NCBI RefSeq assembly: GCF_036669915.1
Contig: NC_089315.1
Span: 29,509,631 to 29,573,630, forward strand
Direction of reading: 5' to 3'
DNA length: 64,000 nt
From: Pocillopora verrucosa
Lineage: Eukaryota > Cnidaria > Anthozoa > Scleractinia > Pocilloporidae
The translations under genes were made by a program, and so were the position numbers. This document shows positions 39,801 through 49,916 of the stretch, one piece after another. The notes under the pieces were generated by a model. It made no database searches and was not told where the DNA came from. It saw nothing but the letters and a program-made list of their open reading frames with translations. Every line of letters starts with the position of its first letter. Within the stretch, counting starts at the first letter, position 1.

Positions 39801-42800
39801 ATTTGAAGAGACCACCATTTTCACAATGCTGCTAATACCTGTCCTCTATCACAATGAAATTTCGTTTTCATCTATGAACTTCACTTCCTCTTGTTATACC
39901 GCATGCATTACCTTGCGAACGTTCAGTATTTTCTCATTTTGCGCTACTTTTTGTCGTTCAGGTTGTTAACCACACGTCATATCTGCATCACAAGTTACAA
40001 GCTTTGTTTGTTCGAAGAATTCGTTCTCCTTCCAGACCGTGGTCACAAGTGGACGAGGTATGATACACTAGGCTTGTGTTTGCTTACATTTTATGGAGGA
40101 ACGTTCTCCAAGTACTGTCGGCTCGTGGAAGCTTTATTTACTAACCAATATTTAATTTTTATTTCTATTTTGTTTGTGTGTTTGTTTGGTACAAAGATGG
40201 TTGTCCGTGCGGTAGCAGCAGTTTTGACAGCTGAAGAACAAGCCATGAATCCAACACCGCATCCTCGTCAAAGACGAACACGACCAGGTGACTGAACTTA
40301 CTCTGAAAAAGAAATCTGATAAAGAAATAAATGTCGTTACAGTTGAGTGTCGTAAGTGATTCGAGATTGTATGTGGATTTTTTTCCAGTGTGCTCTGTGT
40401 TTAGCTGCGAAACTTGTGTCAGTCTATCAACCCTAAAAAAGCAAACGTGGAATCAACTGCGACTTCGCTATTGGTGTTTTCCCGCGCTTTTTTACTGGTT
40501 GTGCGGTCTGATCTTCTTTGGGTTCTCATTGGTTCCCCATGCTTTTTACGCTTGTTTTGATTGGTCGTTTTGATCACTTGCTTATATTTACACAAACAAA
40601 GCGCTTGAAATTTTTGATTTAACTCAATTATCCTGAGCCCTACTTTTCTTAAATGTCTTTAATATATCTATGATATTGTTATTATTATTTCTATATTTTT
40701 CAATTTCTTAAATTCATTATAAGCAATTTGATCATTTTGCAAGCCCTAAATCCCTGTGCTGCTCTTAATGTCACATTTTGAATCTAACTTGAGTGTGAAT
40801 TTCTTTTCAGGATTTGAAAGTGGACCCGACTCAAGATCTCCAAGGTATCCTGTGAATTATTTCCTTATAGTTGAATCATAACACTCATGTCTTAAAATTG
40901 CAACATGATAAATTTCATAAAGAAACAAAGTATTTTATGGTGCGAGCTTTGGAGTTGCGTTCATAACGATGCCTAAAAGCTAAAGTTTCAATGTGCATGG
41001 CCACAAATAGATAATCATAACTTCTTTCCATCTGCAGGCCTCGCTCGGGTGAGCAGTTCTCTCCATCCAGAGATCGTACACGAGAATCCTCTGGTGAGCT
41101 GTTGTTAAAGTCAGTGAAACAATTTAGAGTTTATGAAGTGTTGATCTCATAGGGATGTCCAACGTGATTAAGACGTCTTCAGAATAAGTAGATCTCTGAC
41201 CCCAATGTCAAAAAAATCTTTAGAATTCATGTTGCAATTTTTTTCCTCCAGGATCAAGTTCACAAGTGAAAAGTGAAATACAGTCATCCTCTCTGGTAAC
41301 TTTGGCGACGATAATGTTATTTTTAGTTTTGAAATTTAATGATCAAACTTACTTAGTGCTAATGTTTGTAACTATGACTAAAAATCTTGTCTGTGTTCGA
41401 AATGGTATGAAGATCTTATCAGTATTAACTTTCTTTTTCAAATGTAAACAGAATGGGAACAAAGTTTCTGGTGATGGTTGGTCCCCAAGGTCTCCTCAAC
41501 AGCTTGAGAAATTGAGTGAAGGTGAGCATCATTAGTTTGAATAATGAATGATTAAAATGAAACAATGAAATGAGTGAATAGGTGTAGCAGCACATTCCGG
41601 TTTTTGATTCTTTTTTAAGTTTCTCTTTTGAGCCACCTACAAAATAAAGCGCAAAGTGAACAAACAAAATAAAAACAGGGAATGTAAACCGCAGTAGACA
41701 GAGACTAAGTGTGAAAAAACTCACAGTCAATTCAAGAATCGAGACTTCAATAAAACACTCTAAACTCTATTCACAAATGATATACAACAAAAGCCTTTCT
41801 CTTTTTTTCAGCTCGGTACTTTATCATGAAATGCAACAATCAGAGAAATTTGGATATATCGATGGCCAAGGTACCTGCTGACGTTTGATTATAAAAAAAA
41901 TTTTATTTGTACAATAAGTACACAAAGATTGCATGTCTGTGGTTTTATGAAATACAGTGTTATGTAAATGTTACAGAGGTATTTCATTGTCTTTACAGGG
42001 CATTTGGGCAACAACACTAGCCAATGAAAAAAAGCTGAACAAAGCCTTCAAGGTTTGTTAAAATGAATGTGGAGGACGGAGAAAAGTCTAAGCTGCAATA
42101 AATTGATTGAATATTTGTTAATTGGAAAAATATTCTAGGATACTTTTGAGTGGACAAGATCAAGAAGGAACTGAAGCAAATTAGTTGATGGTTTTTCGTA
42201 GGCAGTGGCCATACTAAAGTGATTTTGTTTGTAGGAATCTAAGCATGTTATGCTGGTCTTCTCAGTGCAAGGAAGTGGACACTTTCAAGGTAATTGGTTT
42301 GTTCAAGAGAGGATCCATCTTTTAGATACTCGCGAAGAACATGTCATGTCATTCTTGGGAGACAAGCTGCCTTGAGTCTAAAAGTAACTTGAGATAGGTC
42401 ATTATTTGCAGTGAAGCGTCTCAAATGAAGAGTTTAGCCTCTAAGTATCATCGTCTCTTGGTTTATTTAAGAACTAATCTCCAAGAATTCTTATTCAGCC
42501 AAAATAAAGTTCTTACCATTCTGACCAGGTTCATGTTCCTCTTTTGTTTCAGGCTATGCACAGATGACGTCACCCATTGGCAAAGACAAGTCTCCGGAGT
42601 TTGGTTCAAGTTCACTAAGCGGTGCTTTTAGTGTCGAATGGATAAAAAAGTATGTGCTGCACATGTACTTGTTGTAACGTATTTGCTGTTTTCTTTATTT
42701 TACTCCAAGTCTATAAATTACTAAGTCTTAGTTAGGACAAAGTGCATCAGGGTTTACAGTTTTGTGAGTTGGAAGACCCACTCTGAATTTGAATTAAAAA

Positions 42801-43847
42801 TATATCAGTCTCTTGAATCAAATCTTACCCTCATCATGATTTTTATCCTTCTATCAGGTGTAACCGAATTCTGTTTTCCCATTATTCCATAGAGCCAGTA
42901 TTCCATTCCAACAAGCTCACCACCTAGTTAACCCTTGGAATGATCACAAGAAGGTTCAGATTAGTCGCGATGGACAGGTAAATGCAAGTCACTACAGTGC
43001 ACCTATGTAGAGGTTACTCTCTTTGATAAGAGATAAGACAAGATTACAGCTTCCTCTCGCGCTCAGGGTTGGAAAACCAAATGGTCCTTTATCTCCAGAA
43101 TAACATTTTAGAAAATCTTAAAGGTGCCCTTTATTCTTTTCAAAGCATTTTTATATCATGCAGACAATATTAGAATCATGAACAATCGAAGGAAAACCCT
43201 TTACTTGTGAAAACGCCGTTGGGAAGATAAACTCATCGGGAGATGGGCTTCTATCACCCTGTGCATTCAATTTAAGTCTAAATTGATAGCGTATGGCTGA
43301 ATGGTGCCGAGACCTAATCAAGAATTGAAAATCTAAGAATCACAGACATGCACATCTTTTGCAGGAGCTGGAACCTAAAATTGGCGAAGAACTCTGCAAA
43401 CTATGGGACGCTGACCAAGCTGGTGGGACTGGGCGAACTCCACGATCAACAAACAGCACGAGTAGACGTGGCAAGCCCTCTGGACCCGCCCAAGCCGATC
43501 CCCACCCCACCACTGGTCAGTGGCAAGGTGCACAGTACACTGCAATGCAACAGGTGTACGCTACCCACACCCCCTCCATGCCAATACCTGTTCCCATTCC
43601 TTCAGCGCACTCCCGACACACCATCGCTGCGCCGTACCCTCGTCCCCAAGTGATGGCAGCCCAGCCTATGGCTGTCCACCCACATCCCGCCGTCCCCTTC
43701 GGTGCTCATGCAATGGCACTGCAGTCTCAATTCCGTCCGGCGGCGGCTTCAAGGTTCCCCGGGGCAGTTGTTCAGGCTCCCCATATAAGGAACATGGGTG
43801 CACCACCACGTGCATCAAGAGGCTCGTATCATTCTCCAAGAAAGTAA
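24823..43847 (+). CDS. YTHDC2: YTH-domain RNA helicase YTHDC2
   Basis: A 3'-5' DEAH/DExH-type RNA helicase that reads N6-methyladenosine; in mammals it is needed for meiotic entry. 44 exons, 4914 nt, 1637 residues, frame intact. Exons: 24823-24943, 25690-25774, 26503-26693, 27300-27457, 27916-27960, 28143-28309, 28755-28857, 29667-29823, 30413-30467, 30590-30849, 31001-31335, 31416-31484, 31570-31627, 32165-32294, 32404-32469, 32987-33104, 33445-33502, 33998-34088, 34194-34245, 34355-34390, 34585-34665, 34933-35015, 35418-35523, 35827-35946, 36337-36379, 36862-36984, 37443-37549, 37884-37978, 38151-38256, 38650-38720, 38865-39002, 39306-39567, 39962-40057, 40197-40287, 40811-40844, 41038-41093, 41252-41295, 41452-41521, 41812-41870, 41999-42052, 42235-42289, 42553-42649, 42893-42977, 43365-43847. 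Order: R3H (about 10-100), Walker [11 protein letters not shown] (191-200), DEVH (291-294), acidic insert (about 475-555), ankyrin region (about 600-670), second RecA lobe with [10 protein letters not shown]2/OB, YTH (about 1361-1477) with cage Trp 1383 and 1446, then a Pro/His/Ala-rich tail. Human length is 1430; the acidic insert and tail explain most of the excess. Confidence 0.97.
26882..27065. repeat. MITE family, nearly complete copy (YTHDC2 intron 3)
   Basis: It begins TTTAACACTTTAACTCCCATG and continues GACCAAGACAGAATTTCTCC, the inverse of the right end of copy 1. The distal terminal repeat is lost after AGTAAGGAGA. Confidence 0.65.
29069..29280. repeat. MITE-like element, complete copy 3 (YTHDC2 intron 7)
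   Basis: It starts TTAACCCTTTAACTCCCAG and ends CTTGGGAGTTAAAGGGTTAA, clear terminal inverted repeats around about 210 bp, without coding capacity. Confidence 0.8.
32655..32830. repeat. MITE family fragment (YTHDC2 intron 15)
   Basis: It begins TTAACCCTTTGAAAACTAAAAG and carries ACTGATGAGAATAAACAAAATGATCACC, as at 21445-21605. A decayed version is present at the matching place in the inverted relic (about 2690-2840), so this insertion predates the duplication. Confidence 0.6.
35190..35296. repeat. Foldback element in YTHDC2 intron 22
   Basis: GTCTTGTCACGAGCGAGGGA with AAAGA is repeated inverted as TTCCTCGCTCGTGACAAGAC; the arms are about 38 bp around a short loop. If transcribed in the YTHDC2 pre-mRNA it would form a strong hairpin. 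Confidence 0.75.
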
Positions 43848-44211
43848 TCATTATCATCATCATCATGATCGCTTGTTGCGCCAGTAGGCGCATAGGGTAG
43901 TCACATTGTCCACCCAATCCCCCCTGTCGCGTGCCGCCGCCTTGGCCACATTCCAGCTCTTCTACCCGGCCTTGCCTCCCTCTCCTTCAACAGTCCTTCT
44001 CCAAGTGGTTTTGGTCTCCCTCTCGCCCTTCGACCTTCTGGTGTCTACCCCAGTGCCGTAAAACAGTCGTTCACACCCTCTCTCCTGAGTACGTGTCCTA
44101 ACCAGTTCCAAGTTCTTTTTCGCACCTTGCAGCCCATTTTATTGATCTCTCTACCATTTCAACTACTCTCTTGTTTGTCATTATTTGCTGCCACCTAATC
44201 TTTTTCCCTAC
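43846..44211 (-). mobile_element. 5'-truncated non-LTR retrotransposon 3' end
   Basis: Read on the minus strand this block carries a degraded C-terminal piece of a LINE-type reverse transcriptase: TWNWLGHVLRRE, then GRRARGRPK, and after a frameshift SWNVAKAAARDRGDWVDNV and LCAYWRNKR, ending in a (TGA)n-type tail typical of RTE/CR1-like element 3' ends. It has in-frame stops and a frameshift, so it is inactive. It sits antisense to YTHDC2 at its stop codon. Similar sequence on both sides (CTCCAAGAAAGT near 43834, CTCCATCAAGGGAGTGA near 44211) looks like a diverged target-site duplication. The YTHDC2 relic at 58050 lacks it. Confidence 0.8.
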
Positions 44212-44950
44212 TCCATCAAGGGAGTGATAGAGAAGGGAAAACTCCATCCTGATGCTCGGATTCTATGATGTTGTTGTAACATGAGCTCGTAAGACTTCAT
44301 ACCTCAAATAATCGAGTCACTGAGAGAGAAAATAAGCCGTTTACCCTCTGGACAAAACTGCTGAATCTTTACTGGAGATATTCCAGACTGATTTCTCACC
44401 CTGAAAACTCAGTCATTTCCTATTTTAGAGTAATAGTACCGATATGGAAACTAAGGAAACGCCTATTCCAATCTTCGCTTGTTATCTTTTGCATAACTTG
44501 TGTAAAGAGTTTAGCGAGCAAACTATTCCCTCCGTGAGGGAAAAATGAAACATACCGTAGGACTCTTTCAATTGGACTTGCTTAATTTAATGCTTTTAGG
44601 TGATGTTTCTTCATTTTGTCTTTTGTGTTATCCAAGTAAGCTTTTGCTCTTACTGCATTTCTGGATTGTTGTGCAGGGGAGGCTTGTGAATGAACAATTA
44701 CTTGGAAATGATAGGTGTACGCATCTAGGCCAAACTTTGTACCTCTAAAAGTGATTTTCGGAAGCACAGTAAAAAGAGATCATAGAGTGCTGGGGTATTA
44801 AGTCTCTAGGGTAGCTTTTAGAAGGATGGAAACGAAATTGACTTTTTTTCCATTCAGATTTATTGAGCAATAGTAATGTATTGTACAGAAAGCCTGAAAT
44901 AGACTTACAAATTACTGGTAGCTATTGTCTTTCTTAGTATCAACTTATGG
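44212..44950 (+). other. YTHDC2 3' UTR and downstream flank
   Basis: After the retroelement, similarity to the flank of the YTHDC2 relic resumes (CCTCAAATAA near 44304 against 58132, and TACAAATTACTGGTAG near 44906 against 58711). This supports reading it as the original 3' UTR interrupted by the insertion. Confidence 0.6.
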
Positions 44951-44956
44951 AATAAA
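44951..44956 (+). terminator. Candidate YTHDC2 polyadenylation signal
   Basis: AATAAA about 1.1 kb after the stop codon, in the region conserved with the relic's 3' flank. Whether transcripts end here is not known from sequence alone. Confidence 0.35.
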
Positions 44957-46611
44957 ATTGAAGTAGAGTACACTTTATTAAGAATTAATTTCTTACTAAG
45001 GACATAGCTAGGGACTGATATCCCTGGAATGCGCGTGACCTACTCCTCCATTCATAAATTTAAAAAATCAAACGATACCGATGACCAACTCGTGGATAAG
45101 TACTTAATCTAGAGATGAAACATGTTTGTGAATTTGTAATAATTACCAGTGTAAGGTTGCTCTTATCTAAAAAGCCAGGCTAGCGGAAAATCATGGGAGC
45201 ACCACAATGATTTCCACAAGTTTTCTTAAGTCAGAAAAGCACACGATTATTTTCGTCCCCTTTTGATCGGTTCAGCCGCCAATGTTTACGGTTCTTGTTT
45301 TACATCAGATCATAAACAATCAAAGCGATTGACAGCATAAGGTTTGTGCCTAACTCGATAAATGTTTGCTCGCTTGGAAGGTAATATTTAAAACAACGAT
45401 ACTTGGTAACAACTATAACAAAGCCTCACTATCGTTTCATACGCGGTTACTACTCCAATATGGTTTCGTGCTCGGGCAAGTACGAGACAACTAATTACGG
45501 CAGTGTCTACATCTTAGTGAGTGAGTAATTCATTTACATGTCTTGTGTCCCCATGAAAATTCGTTTGCACAAGTTAAAAAGGACATTTGAAAAAATGAAA
45601 CATCTTGTTACACCGTGCCCCCAAGATCCCCATTAGACGTTGGTAAAAAACCCCTCTTCCCCTTTCCCTCTTTCAACTTTCCCCTTTACCCCTCCCCCGC
45701 TTACGGTTGAACAATTCTGTCTACTACTTATTTGCTTGCCAAACAAAACATTACAAAAATATTAAAATACAGGCATTTTTGCATCGAAATTCATACTTGC
45801 TCTTAGCGATCGTGTCGCGAGGAGCTTTAAGATGAATATATTATAGATTTTAATGCTTGTAATCTGCTATGAAATGTGCCTTTTACAAAACATCCTACAA
45901 ATACTTCGGATTTATTGAAATTTGTTTTTAATCAAGGGAAAATTTAGTAAAATGCTTGTACAGTACCCATCCCTTAATGTGCAATAAGAAGATACATCTG
46001 CAAATTAAGTGTCTTTAGCATAAGTAGAAAACCCAATGGAAAGAGACGATAATGAGCCATTGCTTCTTAAGTCTGCCATTTACTTTTAGCAAGTCAAAAC
46101 AGTGTTTAATTACTGGTAAATTTGAAAGAATGTAGCCCGACAAATTCCAACGCCCATAGCTGGTGGAGTTGTTTTACTCCAAAAAGAACAATAAGTTCCG
46201 TTTAAAAGAAATTTGATAAACATTGTTTTGCCACGTTCAATTAGATCTCATTTACCAACAATAAACAATTTAACAGACCCATGCATTAGCAGAAGCAGTA
46301 ATCTTTCTTAGTATCAAAGGTTAATATGACACTGTAACGTCACAGTAATATTTTACGTTGTTAATTCAGGAGAAGGGGTTCTTTAAACTTCAAAGTTTGG
46401 TCTACAGCACCCTCTCCTCTCCCCCCCCACCCACACACACCTATATATCCTGCTTGTTGCCAACACTATACGTGCGATTTCGAAAACGAAATACATATCG
46501 TGATTGAAATACACACGTATTAGGAAGTTAGAATATTTGCCTCAAAAATGATACGTATTCAAAAATTTCTTCATGCTCAGTATCTAAATAGGGGTAATAA
46601 TTTTTTTGTAA
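44957..46611. other. Intergenic, no gene recognised
   Basis: AT-rich sequence with short C-rich runs near 45655-45700 and 46410-46440 (a CA/C-rich tract). No exon with family similarity was seen on either strand. Confidence 0.45.
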
Positions 46612-46810
46612 TAGTGTAGTTTGATCGTCCGGGTGAGTGCAGTCCTGAGAAGGACTGTTGTCGGTAATGGTGACTGACGTTTCGACAACCTGAGTGGAAG
46701 TTCGTTGTCGAAACGTCAGTCACCATTACCGACAACAGTCCTTCTCAGGACTACACTTACCCGGACGATCTAACTACACTATTACATGTCACCCCCGGGT
46801 TCAAACCATT
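46612..46810. repeat. Near-perfect foldback (palindromic) element with tail
   Basis: Left arm 46612-46689 and right arm 46704-46781 are inverted copies of about 77 bp with very few mismatches around a 14-bp centre. Each arm includes GATCGTCCGGGT and CAGTCCTGAGAAGGACTG, itself a small palindrome. The tail CCCGGGTTCAAACCATTTACT contains GGTTCAAACC, which fits a Pol III B-box. Fragments occur at 9208-9294 and 15835-15900. Confidence 0.88.
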
Positions 46811-46990
46811 TACTGTAATAATTTTTTTAAAATAAAAAAATTAAAAGTTGAATTATATTATATCACAAGAGCCGTATTTTGAGATAAACCTCAAAACAGT
46901 TTCAGCCTAGTTACGAAATCAAATATTCACCAGTTTTGCTTGAATAAAAAAAACGTCAGCGCTCTTAACACGACTCATTCTTCACACTCC

Positions 46991-48850
46991 TCACCTCTTA
47001 ACAGCCAAATAACTAAGAACTGCACCCTGGTCGATTTTTGCCAAATTCTCCCACTCTTTCAGAACTGTATGATGAAGCTTCCCGTGAGTGAGTCTGATTC
47101 CACTGTCATAAGGAAATTGGTTAATGATAAAATACACCCTCCCTTCTATTTCCACCACACCGAGGCTGCTGTGGGCGGGAACATTTTTTTGCTCAACAAC
47201 AATCCAAGCGTTGGTTTCTTCGTTATACATTTCTACAGATGCAGGATTACCACATGGACGATGACATCGGTCGCTAGAAACTTTGCCCCCAGCAACATAA
47301 AGATTACCGTTCACTACAAGAAGACTGGATCCAAAGTGGAGTTGGGAAGTGTTTGCTTTTTTCGCCCACTGGTTTTTTTGTGGATCAAAACAGTATAATA
47401 CGGCTGGATTCACGATCGATTGACTTTTCTCTACATAGAGGACATAAACTTTGTTATTTAATACTGCTATACCGCTATAGAAAAATGACTTCTTAGTCTC
47501 GTCACAGAGAGTTATTTCATCTTCCATTCGAAAGTATCTCCACCTACGTTGAACGAAATTGTACCTTTCAGAATTTCGTGTGCAGTCAGCAGGAAATGAG
47601 TAGATGTGGTCTGCTGTAACACAAAGATGTTTTATTTCACCACATGAATGAGTAAGCCTCTCCCACGCATTTGTCTCCGGGTCATAGCGATAAAGGCAGT
47701 GACCAAGGGAGTCATTTGCGGCAACCACTAACTTATCGGCAGCAGACACCGCAGAGTAACAATGGGTCGCCAGAGTAGCTGATGTAGAGACTGACAACGG
47801 CTTCCAAGTCTTGGTTCCGACATCAAAAAACTGCAAGTGAGAACGAGGCGAAACAGCAACAAGAACCTGAAATACAATTACCGGAAAGTGATATCTGGAA
47901 AAAAAAAAAAAAAGACTAAAAACGATAAAGCTACACAACTCTACCCTCTCAAAATATTACTGTACATAAAAATCTTAGCTATGGTAATGTTTGCCCTGGA
48001 AAATACTACTTAAGTCACTTACCGGGCTTTTTGATCGTGGCTTCGTTTGATCCCTAGAAGACTTGGGTTCATGAGATGGCTTGTGTTTATAGACTGCTGC
48101 TTCATAGACTTGTTTGTGAATATCAGGCACTTGCTGCATCTCCTCCGTATTCAGGTCGTCGAGCGCAACCGTAATGTCCACCAGCCCCATACGAACAGCT
48201 CCAATAACTTTGGCTGCAACTGCCATCCTCTCTTCCTTCTTGTAGTTAATCCACTGCATCACGGATTTGAGGATGAACGTCTCAGAAGGTGCACTGACGT
48301 CATCTCGGCTGAGAAGGCTGGTTAATTGGTTTCCACCGATGTGCATCAAAAACTCATTGCTCTCACAAACATCTGTATACATCTTAGCCACAGCACACTC
48401 TGCAGCGTCTTGCAGATCTTTCAGCCCATAGCTCACCGCAATTTCCCAGATCCGACAGTAAGTTTCAAAGTCTAAACGAATCTTGACGAACTCGGTCAGC
48501 AGGAAATTACAACACTGATGAACAGCACTCGCGACTTGAAGATGATCTGCGGCAGCAAGAACCTTGGACACGCTTTCCTCGTTTACAAGGAGATCTCCAG
48601 TGTAGATGGAGTCCAGTATGATCTTAAAAACATCTGGTGAAATGCTTTCATCTTTCAGCTCGATCACTTCCAGGCTTGACTCCTTCATTCCATCTGTAAA
48701 CATGGCGTAGAAATAATTACTACTTGCGGCCAGCACGATTCGATGAGCTGGAAAGATGTCTTCACCAACTTTTAATCGAACGTCGATGAATTGACTTTCG
48801 TTTCGAAACTGAGCACATTTCGACAGAAGAATATCGGCGTGGGCAACCAT
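46991..48850 (-). CDS. BTB-BACK-kelch protein C
   Basis: Two exons, 48850-48023 (828 nt) and 47866-46991 (876 nt), give an intact 567-residue protein. Exon 1 starts [15 protein letters not shown] and encodes BTB (about 12-120, with [10 protein letters not shown] and YFYAMFTDGMKES) and BACK (about 125-230, with SVMQWINYKKEERM). It ends SKSP before GTAAGT. Exon 2 starts VLVAVSPR after TTTCAG and encodes kelch-like beta-propeller blades, including YRYDPETNAWERL, CFDPQKNQW, LYVAGGK and [12 protein letters not shown]. Family members bind Cullin-3 through BTB/BACK and choose ubiquitylation substrates with the kelch domain; the substrate is unknown here. Its closest relative in the window is F. A double GATCGCGT/ATCGCGTGAC motif lies 81-100 bp upstream. 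It converges with YTHDC2. Confidence 0.93.
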
Positions 48851-48930
48851 ATTGCTGAAGGAAATGATCTCACTCTACTTCAATATCAACAACAGATCAG
48901 AAAGTGCCTTACGGTAATACGGTGTTTAGG
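48851..48930 (-). promoter_or_regulatory. Immediate upstream region of gene C
   Basis: No TATA box is visible. The segment ends at the GATCGCGT repeat pair listed separately, which is shared with the sister genes. Confidence 0.35.
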
Positions 48931-48950
48931 CGATCGCGTTATCGCGTGAC
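48931..48950 (-). promoter_or_regulatory. Doubled GATCGCG(T)GAC motif upstream of gene C
   Basis: CGATCGCGTT and ATCGCGTGAC lie side by side 81-100 bp before the ATG of gene C. The same motif is in front of A, D and F. Confidence 0.5.
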
Positions 48951-49916
48951 CGCTACATGCCAACGTCATCTCGTTACCTTGGTCACCACATCCTACTTCC
49001 AATCTAGTGGCAGAGAAAGAGGCATTCAGGCATGTAATGCAAAATCATTCCGGAATACAGATAATGAGGTTTTAGAAACAGATTTAATCATTTCCCGAAA
49101 AGCAAATAATCTCGTTGGAAAACTTCAGTTAGTAGAAGCTAGAAGCTAGTAATGCTATCTTACAAGAAAGAACTGATTTCTCCTCTCAATATCAAGTGGA
49201 CAAATCATGAAAATAAGGAAAAAACATCAATTAGGGGATTATTAGTTGATCCAATACCAACTTCTTGGAGATAACATCATAGGAATTGTACGGAAGACAG
49301 TAAGGAGAATTACTAATGAGATCATGGGAGAGAATGGGTTAAACTACATTGACGACCTCAGCAGGTAAACTGTTCATAAATCGCAGTTCAGATGGAATGA
49401 AAGACTAAAAGGCGTTGTGGCATCAATGTAGAAATCATCTGGAGGCTGAGTCAAAGGAAAAATCTGTTTAATACAAATTATTGTGGTTTAGTGTAGATAA
49501 AAGAATTAGGTATCGCGCACGTTTCTATCCAGCCTTGAAGGACATTTATCCGATAATAGTCAAAATTACTACTGCAGAATTGTAAATAAAGTAATAACAA
49601 GCCTAATTAACCCCTGCACTAATAAGAGCCGATATCTTCTTTACTGAAGAAACAAGGGATAAGCTCTTGGAGTGGTAATTGCTCTTACAATTTACATGGA
49701 TTTACATATATTTTTGGATTTCTTTCTTACCCATGAACTTGATAATTGTGCTCAAAGATTACAGGAATTGTTTTGAGGTTGGATCAACAGACTAGGAGTA
49801 ACACCAACCTACTAACGTTTTATGTAAGTCGACTGCAATACAACAACTGTTTATGAGTTAACTTTTGAACTGTTTGTCAAGTCTATTCTTCTTCTAAATC
49901 AGAACGGTGAATGAAC
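48951..49916. other. Intergenic between genes C and D
   Basis: No exon was recognised. It holds a decayed MITE copy (about 49165-49343, GATTTCTCCTCTCAATATCA to CATGGGAGAGAATGGGTTAA). The rest is unremarkable AT-rich sequence. Confidence 0.45.
49165..49343. repeat. MITE family, decayed copy
   Basis: The interior TTAGTTGATCCAATACCAA and AGTAAGGAGAATTACTAAT matches copies at 1152-1354 and 26882-27065. The terminal repeats are degraded. Confidence 0.6.

Noticed and set aside
39891-40295. 134-codon plus-strand frame
   Set aside because: It runs across YTHDC2 exons 33 and 34 but in the wrong frame for exon 33 and through the intron; only exon 34 (40197-40287) is in frame.
43666-43917. Minus-strand frame near the YTHDC2 stop
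   Set aside because: It is a mixture of the retroelement tail and the antisense of the proline-rich exon 44.
46694-46882. Small frame within the foldback
   Set aside because: It is a translation of the palindrome arm and tail, a repeat sequence.
48047-48325. Plus-strand frames over the BTB exons (also 50124-50327, 51642-51929, 60486-60764 and 60613-60870)
   Set aside because: They lie antisense to conserved BTB-kelch exons with clear frames, splice sites and paralogues.
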